48,972 nucleotides of DNA from JANLUX01 sp031366005. Its GTDB lineage: Bacteria > Bacteroidota > Bacteroidia > AKYH767-A > OLB10. Below, in pieces: positions 17,870-27,444 of the stretch (positions within the stretch are counted from its first letter, which is position 1; every line of letters starts with the position of its first letter). The translations under genes were made by a program, and so were the position numbers. The stretch lies in contig JANLZB010000017.1 in assembly GCA_031366005.1 (NCBI GenBank), positions 1-48,972 of the forward strand, written 5' to 3'. Below the pieces are notes generated by a model, which was not told the origin of the DNA, ran no database searches, and worked only from the letters and a program-made list of their open reading frames with translations.

Positions 17870-20179
17870 ATGGACAATAAAAAGATAATCGGTAATAACA
17901 ATTTAATTGACCAGAAGGATATTAAAACCACCCTGGTTACGCTGGGAAAAAACTGGTACTGGTTTGTGCTTTTTTTAAGCCTGGGTTTGGGAATATCCAT
18001 TGCTTATCTATATGAAGCAACTAAATATTATGGAGCCACCACCAAAATTCTGGTGAAGCAACCTAAAGATGCTTTTAAAGATGCATTAAGCGAAGCATTG
18101 CCAAGCCCTCCTAAAAAAGAAGACATAGCAAATGAAATGCTGATTCTGAGATCAACGCAGTTAATTGACAAAACTGTGGAGGATCTTAATCTGGATATTG
18201 CCTATTATATAAAAGGACGTTTGAAAACCGGAGAGATTTATAAACGTGCTCCTTTTAAAGTAGAAGGTAAAGTTTCTGATAAGGATCTTTATAATATTCC
18301 ATTTAACTTACACATTATAAATAACCAGCGTTATAAAATTGAAATTAATACGGATGATTTTAAATTCAGCAAGGTGGCCAAATTTGGTGACCCGGTAGTT
18401 CATTCTAAATTCTCTTTTATTATCACAGGTGATTCAGATGTGGTAAGCCGTAATCCGCGTATCAGCGATATTAATTATGAATTTCAGTTTCGTGATCACG
18501 CATCGCTTATTAAGCAATACCAAGCTGCCCTAAAAGCTGAAAAAGATCTGAACGCCACTGTTATTATGGTTTCAGTAGAAGATGAGGTGCCGGAAAAAGC
18601 CGTTGATTTTGTAAAAACATTAACCAATAATTATATTGAAAACAGCGTATCAGTAAATATTAAAATCAACGAAAATACACTTGAATTTATTGACGGTCAA
18701 TTACGCGAAGTTGAATCGCAGCTTAATAATGTAGAAGGAAATTATGAGCAGTTTCAAAAAGAAAAAAACACTTTTAACCTGGGAAGCGAGCAAAGTGTTT
18801 TATTTCAAAGGGTAGTGGAATTTGATACAGAAAAAGCAAAATTGAATATTCAACTTAAGTCCATTGACATGATGTATGAATATTTAACTTCCAGCTACAA
18901 TGATAACATGGCTATTTCTCCTTCCATTTTAGCGGAGCAAAACGACCCCTCCTTATCTTCTTCTTTCAGTGAGTTGTTTGCCCTTCAGCAAAAAAGAACA
19001 AATCTGCTTTTCAGCAACACTCCCAATAGTCCTTTGGTTAAAGAGGTGGATAGCCAGATAGGTATCCTTAAGCAAAACATATTGGGCATTGTATTAAACC
19101 TGAGAAAAACTTTGGTATCGAGAATCAACAGTTTAAGTGCACAAGTGGGTGAATACCAGGGTGCCATCAGGCAAATGCCAACTACGCAACGTGGCCTCGT
19201 AAACATTAACCGTAATGTTGAAATCTATTCCAAGATTTATGAATTTCTTCTTGAAACCCGGGCACAAACCATCATTGCAAAAGCAGCAATTGTAGCTGAT
19301 AAGTTTGTATTGGAACCATCATACGCTACGGGTTTAATACGCCCCATCACAGTCAAAACAATTTTAATTGGATTAGGTGCAGGATTTGCCCTGGCGCTTA
19401 TGGTCATCTTTTTTAAAGGAATATTTTATAATTATATTCAAACAAAAGAAGACCTTAAGAATATTACCGAACTGCCCATTATTGGCGTTATAGGAAACAG
19501 CAAAGAAGCAGCTTCTGATTATCTGATTGTAAATAAATATCCGCAGTCGCAAACGAGTGAATCGTTCCGGGTGATCAGGACTAACCTCGCTTATTTTGCT
19601 CCTAAAGCACAGAGTAAACTTATTCTTGTTACTTCTTCTGTTGCAGGAGAAGGAAAAACTTTCTGTGCAATTAACACTGCATCCATACTTGCCAAGGCAA
19701 AGAAAAAAGTGGTGCTTATTGACCTTGATTTACATAAGCCGAAGCAGGCAAACGCTTTTGATCTGAATAATGATGTGGGTGTTACCTCTTATATAGTAGG
19801 ACGTGCATCTTTGAAAGATATTATTAAAACCTCTCCCATCGAAAATCTGGATGTCATACTCACCGGTCCACGTTCGCCCAATGCATCTGAATTGATACTT
19901 GATCCGATGATGGAGCAGTTGTTTAATGAGTTAAGAAATGTTTATGAATATATAATCATTGACTCACCGCCTGCAGGATTGTTATCTGACTCACTGGAGA
20001 TTATGAAATATGCAGATCTTACAATGTATGTGCTGAAAGCAAATTTTTCAAAACGAGATTTTGTTGAGATAGCACACCAGATAGTAGAAAAAAACAAGGT
20101 TAAAAATTTAACATTTGTTCTTAATGGTGTAAGCACTAAAGATATTCCTGCCGGATACGGTGCAGGTTATTATTCTTAA
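17870..20179 (+). CDS. Polysaccharide chain-length regulator fused to a BY-type tyrosine kinase (Wzz/Wzc-like)
   Basis: This inner-membrane protein controls polymer length and export through autophosphorylation. At 769 residues it has the full-length Wzc layout. There is a first membrane segment at about 28-50, a Wzz periplasmic domain, a long coiled-coil-rich stretch (about 270-420), a second membrane segment at about 500-525 (ILIGLGAGFALALMVIFF), and a cytoplasmic kinase from about 560. The Walker A motif SSVAGEGKT is at about 589-597, the Walker A' motif VVLIDLDLHKP at about 616-626, and the Walker B motif YIIIDSPPAG at about 695-704. The C-terminus GYGAGYYS holds three tyrosines, a short version of the usual phosphorylated tail. 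It is the first gene of the plus-strand cluster, 22 bp before the ABC transporter. No Shine-Dalgarno is evident. Confidence 0.9.
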   Translation: MDNKKIIGNNNLIDQKDIKTTLVTLGKNWYWFVLFLSLGLGISIAYLYEATKYYGATTKILVKQPKDAFKDALSEALPSPPKKEDIANEMLILRSTQLIDKTVEDLNLDIAYYIKGRLKTGEIYKRAPFKVEGKVSDKDLYNIPFNLHIINNQRYKIEINTDDFKFSKVAKFGDPVVHSKFSFIITGDSDVVSRNPRISDINYEFQFRDHASLIKQYQAALKAEKDLNATVIMVSVEDEVPEKAVDFVKTLTNNYIENSVSVNIKINENTLEFIDGQLREVESQLNNVEGNYEQFQKEKNTFNLGSEQSVLFQRVVEFDTEKAKLNIQLKSIDMMYEYLTSSYNDNMAISPSILAEQNDPSLSSSFSELFALQQKRTNLLFSNTPNSPLVKEVDSQIGILKQNILGIVLNLRKTLVSRINSLSAQVGEYQGAIRQMPTTQRGLVNINRNVEIYSKIYEFLLETRAQTIIAKAAIVADKFVLEPSYATGLIRPITVKTILIGLGAGFALALMVIFFKGIFYNYIQTKEDLKNITELPIIGVIGNSKEAASDYLIVNKYPQSQTSESFRVIRTNLAYFAPKAQSKLILVTSSVAGEGKTFCAINTASILAKAKKKVVLIDLDLHKPKQANAFDLNNDVGVTSYIVGRASLKDIIKTSPIENLDVILTGPRSPNASELILDPMMEQLFNELRNVYEYIIIDSPPAGLLSDSLEIMKYADLTMYVLKANFSKRDFVEIAHQIVEKNKVKNLTFVLNGVSTKDIPAGYGAGYYS

Positions 20180-20201
20180 TATTTAATCTATTTTCAATTA
20201 A

Positions 20202-21986
20202 GTGACTGAAGAAAGCAAGAATCAAGACTCTGTCTGGAAAGCAATTAAAAGTTTAGGTATTCATCTTACCGCTGCGCACAAGCGCAAAATGATGGGCCTG
20301 GGTGTGCTCATATTTTGTTCGGCTGTGTTAGATGTTTTTGGATTGGCTTCCATTCTTCCATTAATAAAACTGGCTGGTGATCCGGCAGCTCTCCACCATA
20401 ACAGGTTTTTACAATGGATATTTGTCAACTTTCATTTTTCCAGTGACAAGCAATTTCTCTTAGTAATGATTTTGACTGTACTGATTTTCTTTATGACTAA
20501 AAGTGTATTCGGATACTTTGTAAATTATCTTCAAACACGTTTCAGCGCACAAGTGGCAGAGCACATTACGCAACAGCAGTTTTCAAAATATTTTAATCTC
20601 GATTTCCACCGGTTCACATCGTTAAAGAGCAGCGTGGTAACACATCATATTATCAATAATCCATTATCCTATGTGCTTTGGATTGTGCTTCCGCTGATTA
20701 TGATTTTCTCCGAGAGCGTTATCTTACTCTTAATAATTACAGGGATTGCTATTTATGATTTTAAACTATTCCTTTTTATTACTTTAATGATAGGGCCGAC
20801 AACCTGGCTTATCTTTACTTTATTGAAAAGCAGAAGCACACGGATTGGAAGAGAGATGAACAAACTCTTCCCGCTTTCACTGGCTTCACTTACTCAAACT
20901 ATACACGGTTATATTGATATTAAGCTTGCAGAGAAAGAAGATTTTTATAAAAAACGCTTTGTTGTAATGCAAAGCCGTTTTCAGCGGCTCAATATGGCGG
21001 CTTATTTACAGAACCTGGTACCACAACGTGCTAACGAATTAATTGCATTACTTGGAGTAGTTTTCATCTTCATTTATGCAATTTTCCTTACGGAGAATCA
21101 TGAAAAAGCAATAGTGATGGTAACACTTTTTGCCGCTGCTGCTTATCGCCTGATGCCATCTACAACACGCATAGTAACCTCTATGGTGCAGATACGTAAG
21201 AACACCGTTGCCATGGAAAATCTCAGCTTGTATAATGATGAATTTGTAAGCACTAAAAACAAAGTGAAACAGGAGCTATTGCCTTTTGAGAAGGAAATTG
21301 TTTTTGATCAGCTGAGCTTTACCTTTCCAGGAAAAACTGAACCTGTTTTAAAAGACATTAGTTTTAAAATAAAGAAAGGGGAAAAAATTGGTATTGTCGG
21401 TTCTTCCGGTTCAGGCAAAACTACTTTAATGAATGTGCTCTTGCGTTTCTATATTGAAGACAGCGGTGCTATAAAAGTTGATGGTGTTACTTTAGGCCCT
21501 GAACATTTATCTGACTGGAGAAAAAAAATCGGCTATGTTAAACAGGATATTTTTTTGCTGGACGACACTATCAGAGAAAATATTGCATTCGGACAAAGTA
21601 CCATTGATGAGCAACGCTTAGCACTTGCGGTTAAACAGGCGTCACTTGAAAAATTAATTAATTCGTTGCCCGAAGGTCTTGAAACCAACATAGGTGAAAA
21701 AGGTTCAAAGCTTTCTGGTGGCCAACGACAAAGGATAAGCATTGCACGGTCATTATACCGGAATGCTGAAATCCTGATTTTTGATGAAGCCACCAGCGCT
21801 CTTGATAATCAAACTGAAATTGAAGTAACCGAAGCAATTGATTCACTCTCCGAAGTAAACAAAACCATTTTCATCATAGCACACCGTGTCACCACGCTGC
21901 GCAACTGCGATCGCATATATGATTTGAAAGATGGAATGATAACAGGCGTATTTTCCTATGCCGAACTGGTGGAAAAAACAATCTGA
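20202..21986 (+). CDS. ABC exporter, fused membrane and ATPase domains (flippase-like)
   Basis: This 594-residue half-transporter would act as a dimer to move a lipid-linked saccharide or lipid across the inner membrane. The N-terminal 330 residues contain about six hydrophobic segments. The ATPase domain has Walker A GSSGSGKTT (about 400-408), Q-loop GYVKQDIFLLDD (about 443), signature LSGGQRQRIS (about 504), Walker B ILIFDEATSALD (about 524) and H-loop IIAHR (about 557). The start is GTG at 20202; no closer ATG preserves the N-terminus. It resembles MsbA and the PglK flippase. Its place between a Wzc-like protein and tailoring enzymes supports export of polysaccharide precursors, but the substrate is inferred. 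Confidence 0.88.
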   Translation: MTEESKNQDSVWKAIKSLGIHLTAAHKRKMMGLGVLIFCSAVLDVFGLASILPLIKLAGDPAALHHNRFLQWIFVNFHFSSDKQFLLVMILTVLIFFMTKSVFGYFVNYLQTRFSAQVAEHITQQQFSKYFNLDFHRFTSLKSSVVTHHIINNPLSYVLWIVLPLIMIFSESVILLLIITGIAIYDFKLFLFITLMIGPTTWLIFTLLKSRSTRIGREMNKLFPLSLASLTQTIHGYIDIKLAEKEDFYKKRFVVMQSRFQRLNMAAYLQNLVPQRANELIALLGVVFIFIYAIFLTENHEKAIVMVTLFAAAAYRLMPSTTRIVTSMVQIRKNTVAMENLSLYNDEFVSTKNKVKQELLPFEKEIVFDQLSFTFPGKTEPVLKDISFKIKKGEKIGIVGSSGSGKTTLMNVLLRFYIEDSGAIKVDGVTLGPEHLSDWRKKIGYVKQDIFLLDDTIRENIAFGQSTIDEQRLALAVKQASLEKLINSLPEGLETNIGEKGSKLSGGQRQRISIARSLYRNAEILIFDEATSALDNQTEIEVTEAIDSLSEVNKTIFIIAHRVTTLRNCDRIYDLKDGMITGVFSYAELVEKTI

Positions 21987-22009
21987 TGAACTAATTATTA
22001 TTTTAAACT

Positions 22010-23473
22010 ATGCTGTTTAATTCCTTCGATTTCTTTATCTTTTTTCCTGTAGTAACCATTCTTTTTTTTCTGTTACCTCACAAGTTCAGGTGGTTTCTTT
22101 TACTTGCTGCCAGCTGCTATTTCTATATGTATTTTATCCCTGCATATATCCTTATTCTATTTTTCACCATTTTCATTGATTATTTTGCCGGTATATATTT
22201 AGAAGACACCACAGATGCCAAACGAAAGAAATTATACCTGGCATGTAGTATTGTTGCCAACGTAGGAGTGCTTGCTGTATTTAAGTATTATAATTTTTTT
22301 CTTGATAACATTAATGAAACCAGCACTTTCTTTTCCGGTCATCCCACTGCATTAAGATACCTCGGCATTGCATTGCCCATTGGTCTTTCTTTTCACACCT
22401 TCCAGGCAATGAGCTACACTTTCGAGGTGTATTACGGAAGACAAAAAGCTGAACGCCATTTTGGTATTTATGCTTTGTATGTTATGTTTTACCCGCAATT
22501 GGTGGCAGGACCAATTGAACGTCCGCAAAATGTTATTCATCAGTTTTATGAAAAAAAATATTTTGATTACAGCCGTGTAGCTGAAGGTTTACAAATGATG
22601 CTGTGGGGATTTTTCAAAAAAATTGTGATTGCAGATAACTTATCAGTGATGGTTAACCAGGCTTATGATGATCCTTCGCACCAAAGTGGAATGACATTGT
22701 TGCTTGCCTCTTATTTTTTTGCTATCCAGATCTATTGTGATTTTTCCGGTTATTCTGATATTGCCATTGGTGCTGCACGAGTGATGGGTTTTAACCTGAT
22801 GGAAAATTTCAGAACTCCGTATGTATCAAAAAGCATTAGTGAATTCTGGAGCCGCTGGCACATTTCACTTTCTACCTGGTTCCGCGATTATTTATATATT
22901 CCAATAGGTGGCAACCGCGTTTCAAAATCACGTTGGATTATGAATCTGCTCATTGTATTTATGGTGAGCGGTATATGGCATGGTGCCAACTGGACTTACG
23001 TTATATGGGGAGCCTTGCATGGTTTATATCTTGTGTTTGCCATTTTTAAAAATCAATGGCTCGATCGTTCAGAGTTATCTACAAAAATTGAATCATCTAA
23101 ACTTGTTTCCATAGTTAATGTACTCTTAACTTTTCATCTGGCATTGTTTGCATGGATATTTTTCAGGGCTACATCAGTTGCAGATGCATTCACTGTCATA
23201 AGAGAAATAGCACACACACATCTTTCATTTAATGCGTTAAAAAATTCCATCCTGGTATTTGCTAAAAATCCAGGTAATGTAGGAAGGTTATGGTTCTTTA
23301 TCGGAATTCTTGTAGTCTTTTTATGGAGTGATCCTAAAATGGATAAAATAGTAAAGAGCAGGATTGTCATTCCCTCCCGCTTATTAAAATATTCTCTTTA
23401 CTCACTCATACTTGCTTCCATAATATTATTTGGATTTTTCGGAGAAGTACAATTTATTTATTTTCAGTTTTAA
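22010..23473 (+). CDS. MBOAT-family O-acyltransferase (AlgI-like)
   Basis: This 487-residue polytopic membrane protein would move an acyl (often acetyl) group across the inner membrane onto an extracytoplasmic polysaccharide. Family marks include FHTFQAMSYTFEVYYG (about 127), YPQLVAGPIERP (about 163), FCDFSGYSD-type motif YCDFSGYSDIAIG (about 242), FWSRWHISLSTWFRDYLYIP (about 280-300) and SGIWHGANWTYVIWG (about 321-335), which holds the conserved catalytic histidine. It is 23 bp after the ABC gene and 3 bp before its SGNH partner. The pairing matches AlgI/AlgJ or PatA/PatB-type O-acetylation systems. The acyl donor and target sugar cannot be told from sequence. Confidence 0.92.
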   Translation: MLFNSFDFFIFFPVVTILFFLLPHKFRWFLLLAASCYFYMYFIPAYILILFFTIFIDYFAGIYLEDTTDAKRKKLYLACSIVANVGVLAVFKYYNFFLDNINETSTFFSGHPTALRYLGIALPIGLSFHTFQAMSYTFEVYYGRQKAERHFGIYALYVMFYPQLVAGPIERPQNVIHQFYEKKYFDYSRVAEGLQMMLWGFFKKIVIADNLSVMVNQAYDDPSHQSGMTLLLASYFFAIQIYCDFSGYSDIAIGAARVMGFNLMENFRTPYVSKSISEFWSRWHISLSTWFRDYLYIPIGGNRVSKSRWIMNLLIVFMVSGIWHGANWTYVIWGALHGLYLVFAIFKNQWLDRSELSTKIESSKLVSIVNVLLTFHLALFAWIFFRATSVADAFTVIREIAHTHLSFNALKNSILVFAKNPGNVGRLWFFIGILVVFLWSDPKMDKIVKSRIVIPSRLLKYSLYSLILASIILFGFFGEVQFIYFQF

Positions 23474-23476
23474 GAG

Positions 23477-24448
23477 ATGAAAAAATTTATCAGCCGTTGT
23501 TTACTTTTTTTTCTCTCCACGCTTGCCGTGTATCTGGTTGTTTTTGCTGTACTGTTTTTTATAAAAATAGGAGGCACTCCATTGGTTTATCGTGCAACAC
23601 AAGGCAATTTTTTAAAAGGAGGAGGAACATATATTAAGACACACAATTTTAATACACAGGAAAAATATGATGTTATCATTGTGGGTTCATCGCATGCTTA
23701 CAGAGGATATGATCCCCGAATTTTTAAGGAATACGGATTCAATGCTTACAACCTCGGCACCAGTGATCAAAAACCAATGTGCTCTTATTTCCTGATCAAA
23801 AATTACATTAATCACAACAATTGTAAACTCGTAATATTTGATTTGTACGACAGGGTTTTTTCTCAGTCCAATATTGAATCCATGTCTGATATGATTCAAA
23901 ACATTCCTTCAGATAAAGCAGCGTTGCAACTCAGCCTTGCATCCAATGATGTAAGAGCTATTAATATGTTTACCCTGCGTATTTTTAATAAAATAGCTGA
24001 TCCTATTAATCCTGACACCCTTGGTTATATTAAAGGTTATCTCCCCACTGAAAAATTGCTTGAACTGCCTCCTAAAAGAAGAATTTATACTTATGAAACA
24101 AACCATGAAGGTTTAAAATACCTGGAGAAAACCATAAGATATTTGAAAAAGGAAGGAGTTAAGATAGTAATGACAGAGCACACATTGCCAATAGTGGCAC
24201 CTGCTGTGAGGCATGATGCTTTTAGAAAAGATATTTATAAGGTTTTAAATAAATACAATGTCGGTTGGCTTGATTATACTACAGACTCCACTATGAATAA
24301 TGTTAAATATTTTGCTGATGAATCGCATCTTAACGTTAAAGGGGTTTATAAATACAATCATCGTTTGATAAATGATTTAATCAAAGCAAATCTTCTTCAG
24401 CCTGCAACAAATCGCACCGCTTTTGTGTATAAGAAGGATAAAGAATAA
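23477..24448 (+). CDS. Membrane-anchored SGNH-like protein, partner of the MBOAT acyltransferase
   Basis: The 323-residue protein starts with one membrane segment (about 8-30) and a domain with two SGNH-type blocks: IIVGSSHAYRGYDP (about 66-79; Ser in GSSH) and ADESHLNVKG (about 279-288; Asp/His pair). Such proteins finish acyl transfer in AlgJ/AlgX-like systems or remove acyl groups. It follows the MBOAT gene by 3 bp and its stop codon directly abuts the next ATG, so translation is probably coupled. Overall similarity to AlgJ is not obvious by eye, so the partner role rests on motif and position. Confidence 0.75.
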   Translation: MKKFISRCLLFFLSTLAVYLVVFAVLFFIKIGGTPLVYRATQGNFLKGGGTYIKTHNFNTQEKYDVIIVGSSHAYRGYDPRIFKEYGFNAYNLGTSDQKPMCSYFLIKNYINHNNCKLVIFDLYDRVFSQSNIESMSDMIQNIPSDKAALQLSLASNDVRAINMFTLRIFNKIADPINPDTLGYIKGYLPTEKLLELPPKRRIYTYETNHEGLKYLEKTIRYLKKEGVKIVMTEHTLPIVAPAVRHDAFRKDIYKVLNKYNVGWLDYTTDSTMNNVKYFADESHLNVKGVYKYNHRLINDLIKANLLQPATNRTAFVYKKDKE

Positions 24449-25567
24449 ATGATGAACAACAGAATATTAATTGTAGTAGGCACACGTCCTAATTTTATCA
24501 AGATAACGCAGTTTAAAAAAGCGAATGCGCAGTTAGGTTCACCGTTTGATATTAAAATCGTTCACACTGGCCAGCATTATGATGATAAGATGGCGGCTGT
24601 CTTTTTTCAACAATTTGAATTAGAACCCGACTTCTTCTTAAATATTCCTGTGGCTTCCGCCAATACTCAAATGGCGGAGATTATGCTTCGCCTGGAAAAA
24701 GTGATTGCTGATTACAAACCTTCACTGGTAATGGCTGTGGGTGATGTCAACTCCACTTTTGCTGCTGCATTCACGGCACATAAATCAGGTTGCAAAGTAG
24801 CACATGTTGAAAGTGGATTGAGGAGTTTTGACCGTGGCATGCCCGAGGAAATCAACCGCTTGCTTACAGATGAAATAACAGATTATTTTTTTGTGACCGA
24901 ACAAAGTGGTTTGGACAATCTTATTAAAGAAGGAAAAAAACCGGAGCAGATATTTTTTGTGGGAAACACTATGATTGATACACTTGTTGGTTTTGATCAT
25001 AAAATTCAACAACAAGATATTTTGCAGAAAATGAATCTGCAAAAGCAGGGTTATGTTTTGATGACCATGCACCGCCCTGCCACTGTGGATCATCTGGAAG
25101 GATTAACAAAGCTGATTGACATCATTCATTACATCACGCAGTCCTATGATTTGGTTTTTCCTATTCATCCGCGCACTACTGCCAAGCTCGAAAGTTTTGG
25201 TTTATCGCATCGTGTTAAATCAAATCCAAAGCTACACTTAACAGATCCGATGGATTATTTTGCTTTTCAAAAGCTTACTGCCGATTGCAAATTTGTGATT
25301 ACAGATAGCGGGGGAATTCAGGAAGAAACTACTTTTCGCGGAGTGCCCTGTTTAACATTGCGCCCTAATACTGAACGTCCTTCAACTGTTTCAATTGGTA
25401 CCAATGAATTAGTGCCGTTTGATATTGCTGTAGTTCAAAATAAAATCAACGAAATAATAAAAGGTACTTATAAGAAAGGAGCCATTCCTCCGCATTGGGA
25501 TGGTAAATCAACGCAGCGTATTTTAACAGTTTGCACAAACCTCTTATTGAAACCTCAACACGCTTAA
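24449..25567 (+). CDS. wecB: UDP-N-acetylglucosamine 2-epimerase (non-hydrolysing)
   Basis: It interconverts UDP-GlcNAc and UDP-ManNAc in the cytoplasm. The 372-residue length is typical. Motifs seen are VGTRPNFIK (9-17), HTGQHYDDKM (about 39-48), GDVNSTFAAA (about 98), HVESGLRSFDRGMPEEINR (about 122-140), FPIHPRTTAKL (about 237) and TDSGGIQEE (about 281-289), covering the UDP-binding and catalytic residues of the family. The ATG immediately follows the preceding stop; a second ATG is the next codon. No UDP-ManNAc dehydrogenase (wecC) is in the window, so the product may be used as ManNAc itself or processed elsewhere. Confidence 0.93.
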   Translation: MMNNRILIVVGTRPNFIKITQFKKANAQLGSPFDIKIVHTGQHYDDKMAAVFFQQFELEPDFFLNIPVASANTQMAEIMLRLEKVIADYKPSLVMAVGDVNSTFAAAFTAHKSGCKVAHVESGLRSFDRGMPEEINRLLTDEITDYFFVTEQSGLDNLIKEGKKPEQIFFVGNTMIDTLVGFDHKIQQQDILQKMNLQKQGYVLMTMHRPATVDHLEGLTKLIDIIHYITQSYDLVFPIHPRTTAKLESFGLSHRVKSNPKLHLTDPMDYFAFQKLTADCKFVITDSGGIQEETTFRGVPCLTLRPNTERPSTVSIGTNELVPFDIAVVQNKINEIIKGTYKKGAIPPHWDGKSTQRILTVCTNLLLKPQHA

Positions 25568-25625
25568 AATATTTGTTGAATATTTAACTGCGAACTTTAC
25601 CTTATTGCGAGATAAAAATAATCCG

Positions 25626-26651
25626 ATGAAAATTTTCAGCCACACTGATAAAACATATACTTCTGCTGAAGGATTATTTAATAATGATGCTCCGGTTCAG
25701 TTCTTAAATGGGTTCTCTCAGTTTTATAAAGAATTTCATAAGGATGAAGTTTATATTTTTTATTCTGAAAAATTAAATGCTTATCTCCCGCTTCGCTTTT
25801 TTAAAATCAAAGTATTTCGTTTCGCACAAATTTTACATGCACCGGTAAGTAACAATAAAGAAATCGCTGCTGAACAACAACAGGATTTTTTTTCTGAGTT
25901 GCTTCAGTTTTTAAAAACAAATCAATTCTGCGAACGCCTTATTCAGCCGCATCCGTTTGGTATTATGCTCTCCGTTCCAGATGATGCGCAATCTTGTCAG
26001 TTCGGGACTTACATTAACCGCCTGCAGGAACATAGCGATGAAGAATTATTATTTACCTATGATCCCAAATATCGCAAAGCAATAAACCATGCCGCCAAAG
26101 GTGGTGCTGAAGTTCGCTTTGGTTGGAATGAATTTGACACCTTCTATAATTTATATAAGCAGACCACCTCGCGTGCAAACATTCATTGCGACAGTGTAAA
26201 ATATTTTGAAACATTATATAATTGCCTTGGCGATGAGCATCTTGATTGTGGTGTTGTATATGACAACGAACAACCGATAGGATCAATACTCATGTTGTAT
26301 TCAAATTATTCAGCATTGTGTACACATGCCGGCTCAGGTGGCGAATCAAAACTTTACGGTGCAATGAAATTATTACATTATGAAATGATGAAACGCATGA
26401 AAGCAAGAGGTGTGAAATATTATGATCTGGTTGGAGTGCGAATCGGCAGTAATAATGAAAGCCTCGAAGGTGTGTTCCGTTTTAAAAAAGGTTTTGGTGG
26501 AGAACTGAAAGAAGGTTATTTGTGGAAAACAGATATTGCTCCGATGAAATCCAAAATGTATGATCTCTTAGTAAAACTCAAAGGAGGTAACATGAAAGAT
26601 ATCATTGACCAGGAATCCAACGAAAACAAATTGCAACGAACTGAATCCTAA
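25626..26651 (+). CDS. FemAB-like GNAT acyl/aminoacyl transferase
   Basis: The 341-residue protein has the FemAB/FemX look: an N-terminal acceptor domain, a central YDPKYRKAINHAAKGG segment (about 145-160) and the C-terminal KYYDLVGVRIGSN plus FRFKKGFGGEL (about 280-300), a hallmark of these double-GNAT proteins. Relatives add amino acids from tRNA to peptidoglycan or are found in exopolysaccharide clusters. Here the neighbours favour modification of a polysaccharide subunit. ATG 25626 is preferred; an in-frame TTG at 25605 would add seven residues but lacks support. It is 3 bp from the next gene. Confidence 0.8.
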   Translation: MKIFSHTDKTYTSAEGLFNNDAPVQFLNGFSQFYKEFHKDEVYIFYSEKLNAYLPLRFFKIKVFRFAQILHAPVSNNKEIAAEQQQDFFSELLQFLKTNQFCERLIQPHPFGIMLSVPDDAQSCQFGTYINRLQEHSDEELLFTYDPKYRKAINHAAKGGAEVRFGWNEFDTFYNLYKQTTSRANIHCDSVKYFETLYNCLGDEHLDCGVVYDNEQPIGSILMLYSNYSALCTHAGSGGESKLYGAMKLLHYEMMKRMKARGVKYYDLVGVRIGSNNESLEGVFRFKKGFGGELKEGYLWKTDIAPMKSKMYDLLVKLKGGNMKDIIDQESNENKLQRTES

Positions 26652-26654
26652 AAA

Positions 26655-27419
26655 ATGATTTCCCGTATTTTTTTTCTGCTCACCAATAATATTTTTTTCA
26701 ATAACCTTCTCATTGCCTTAAAGCTCGATGCATGGTGGTTATCAAAATTAGGAATGTACAAACGTATAAGCCTTGACCGAAGTAAATCTCCTCAGGAGAT
26801 GGCTGGATTTTCCACTCAACCGCATGTGCAGGAAGCCATTGATAAAACACACAACGACCTTGTGGCAACAGTAGATAAATATTTACAACCCGGAGATGCA
26901 ATCTTAGATATAGGATGTGGAGCTGGTGCTTATTTAAAACACTTTACTGAAAAATATAAAGCGTATGGAATCGATTTAAACAAAGACATGATTGAAGCAG
27001 GAAAAATAAATCTTCCGTCTGCTGTTTTTATTTATGATGATTTTATCAAACATTCCTTTAATACCAAATTCAAATTTATTTATTCCATCAGCGTATTGGA
27101 GTTTATTCCTCCTGGTAAATTAAATAGTTTCTTTAAAAGGGTAAATGACCTGTTACTGCCCGGAGGAATTTTCTTTTTGCATTATCCTCATGCACTCAAT
27201 TATAAATCGCTGTTGTATCCTGACATTTATTACATCGAATACTCACCTGCTGAAATTGATAAAAAAGCAAAACAATATTTCAATGTTGTATCTCATCACC
27301 ATGGTTTTGATGCACGCCCTGTTGCAGCTTATGATAAAACAGATTATGGTAAGGGAACAAGAACATTTAAGAACGGGTTTCTGTTACTTGCTCAAAAGCC
27401 AATCCTGATACATTACTAA
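26655..27419 (+). CDS. Class I SAM-dependent methyltransferase
   Basis: The 254-residue protein has SAM-binding motif I, ILDIGCGAGAYL (about 81-92), followed by the acidic YGIDLNKDMI strand (about 102-111) and the later SISVLEFIPPGKL (about 139) and LLLPGGIFFLHYPH (about 162) segments typical of the fold. It starts 3 bp after the FemAB-like gene and lies between it and a deacetylase-glycosyltransferase fusion, so methylation of a sugar or lipid-linked intermediate is likely. The exact acceptor is unknown. Confidence 0.85.
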   Translation: MISRIFFLLTNNIFFNNLLIALKLDAWWLSKLGMYKRISLDRSKSPQEMAGFSTQPHVQEAIDKTHNDLVATVDKYLQPGDAILDIGCGAGAYLKHFTEKYKAYGIDLNKDMIEAGKINLPSAVFIYDDFIKHSFNTKFKFIYSISVLEFIPPGKLNSFFKRVNDLLLPGGIFFLHYPHALNYKSLLYPDIYYIEYSPAEIDKKAKQYFNVVSHHHGFDARPVAAYDKTDYGKGTRTFKNGFLLLAQKPILIHY

Positions 27420-27424
27420 TTTTG
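27417..27424 (+). promoter_or_regulatory. Possible internal -7 box before the deacetylase-GT2 gene
   Basis: TAATTTTG matches TAnnTTTG and begins on the stop codon of the methyltransferase gene, 20 bp before the GTG start at 27445. No -33 TTG has the right spacing, so read-through from upstream may be the main source of transcripts. Confidence 0.25.
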
Positions 27425-27444
27425 TAATTCAATAAATACTTCGC

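Noticed and set aside
25605..25625. TTG start that lengthens the FemAB-like protein
   Set aside because: ATG 25626 is close, needs no rare start, and the extra seven residues are not expected at the family N-terminus.
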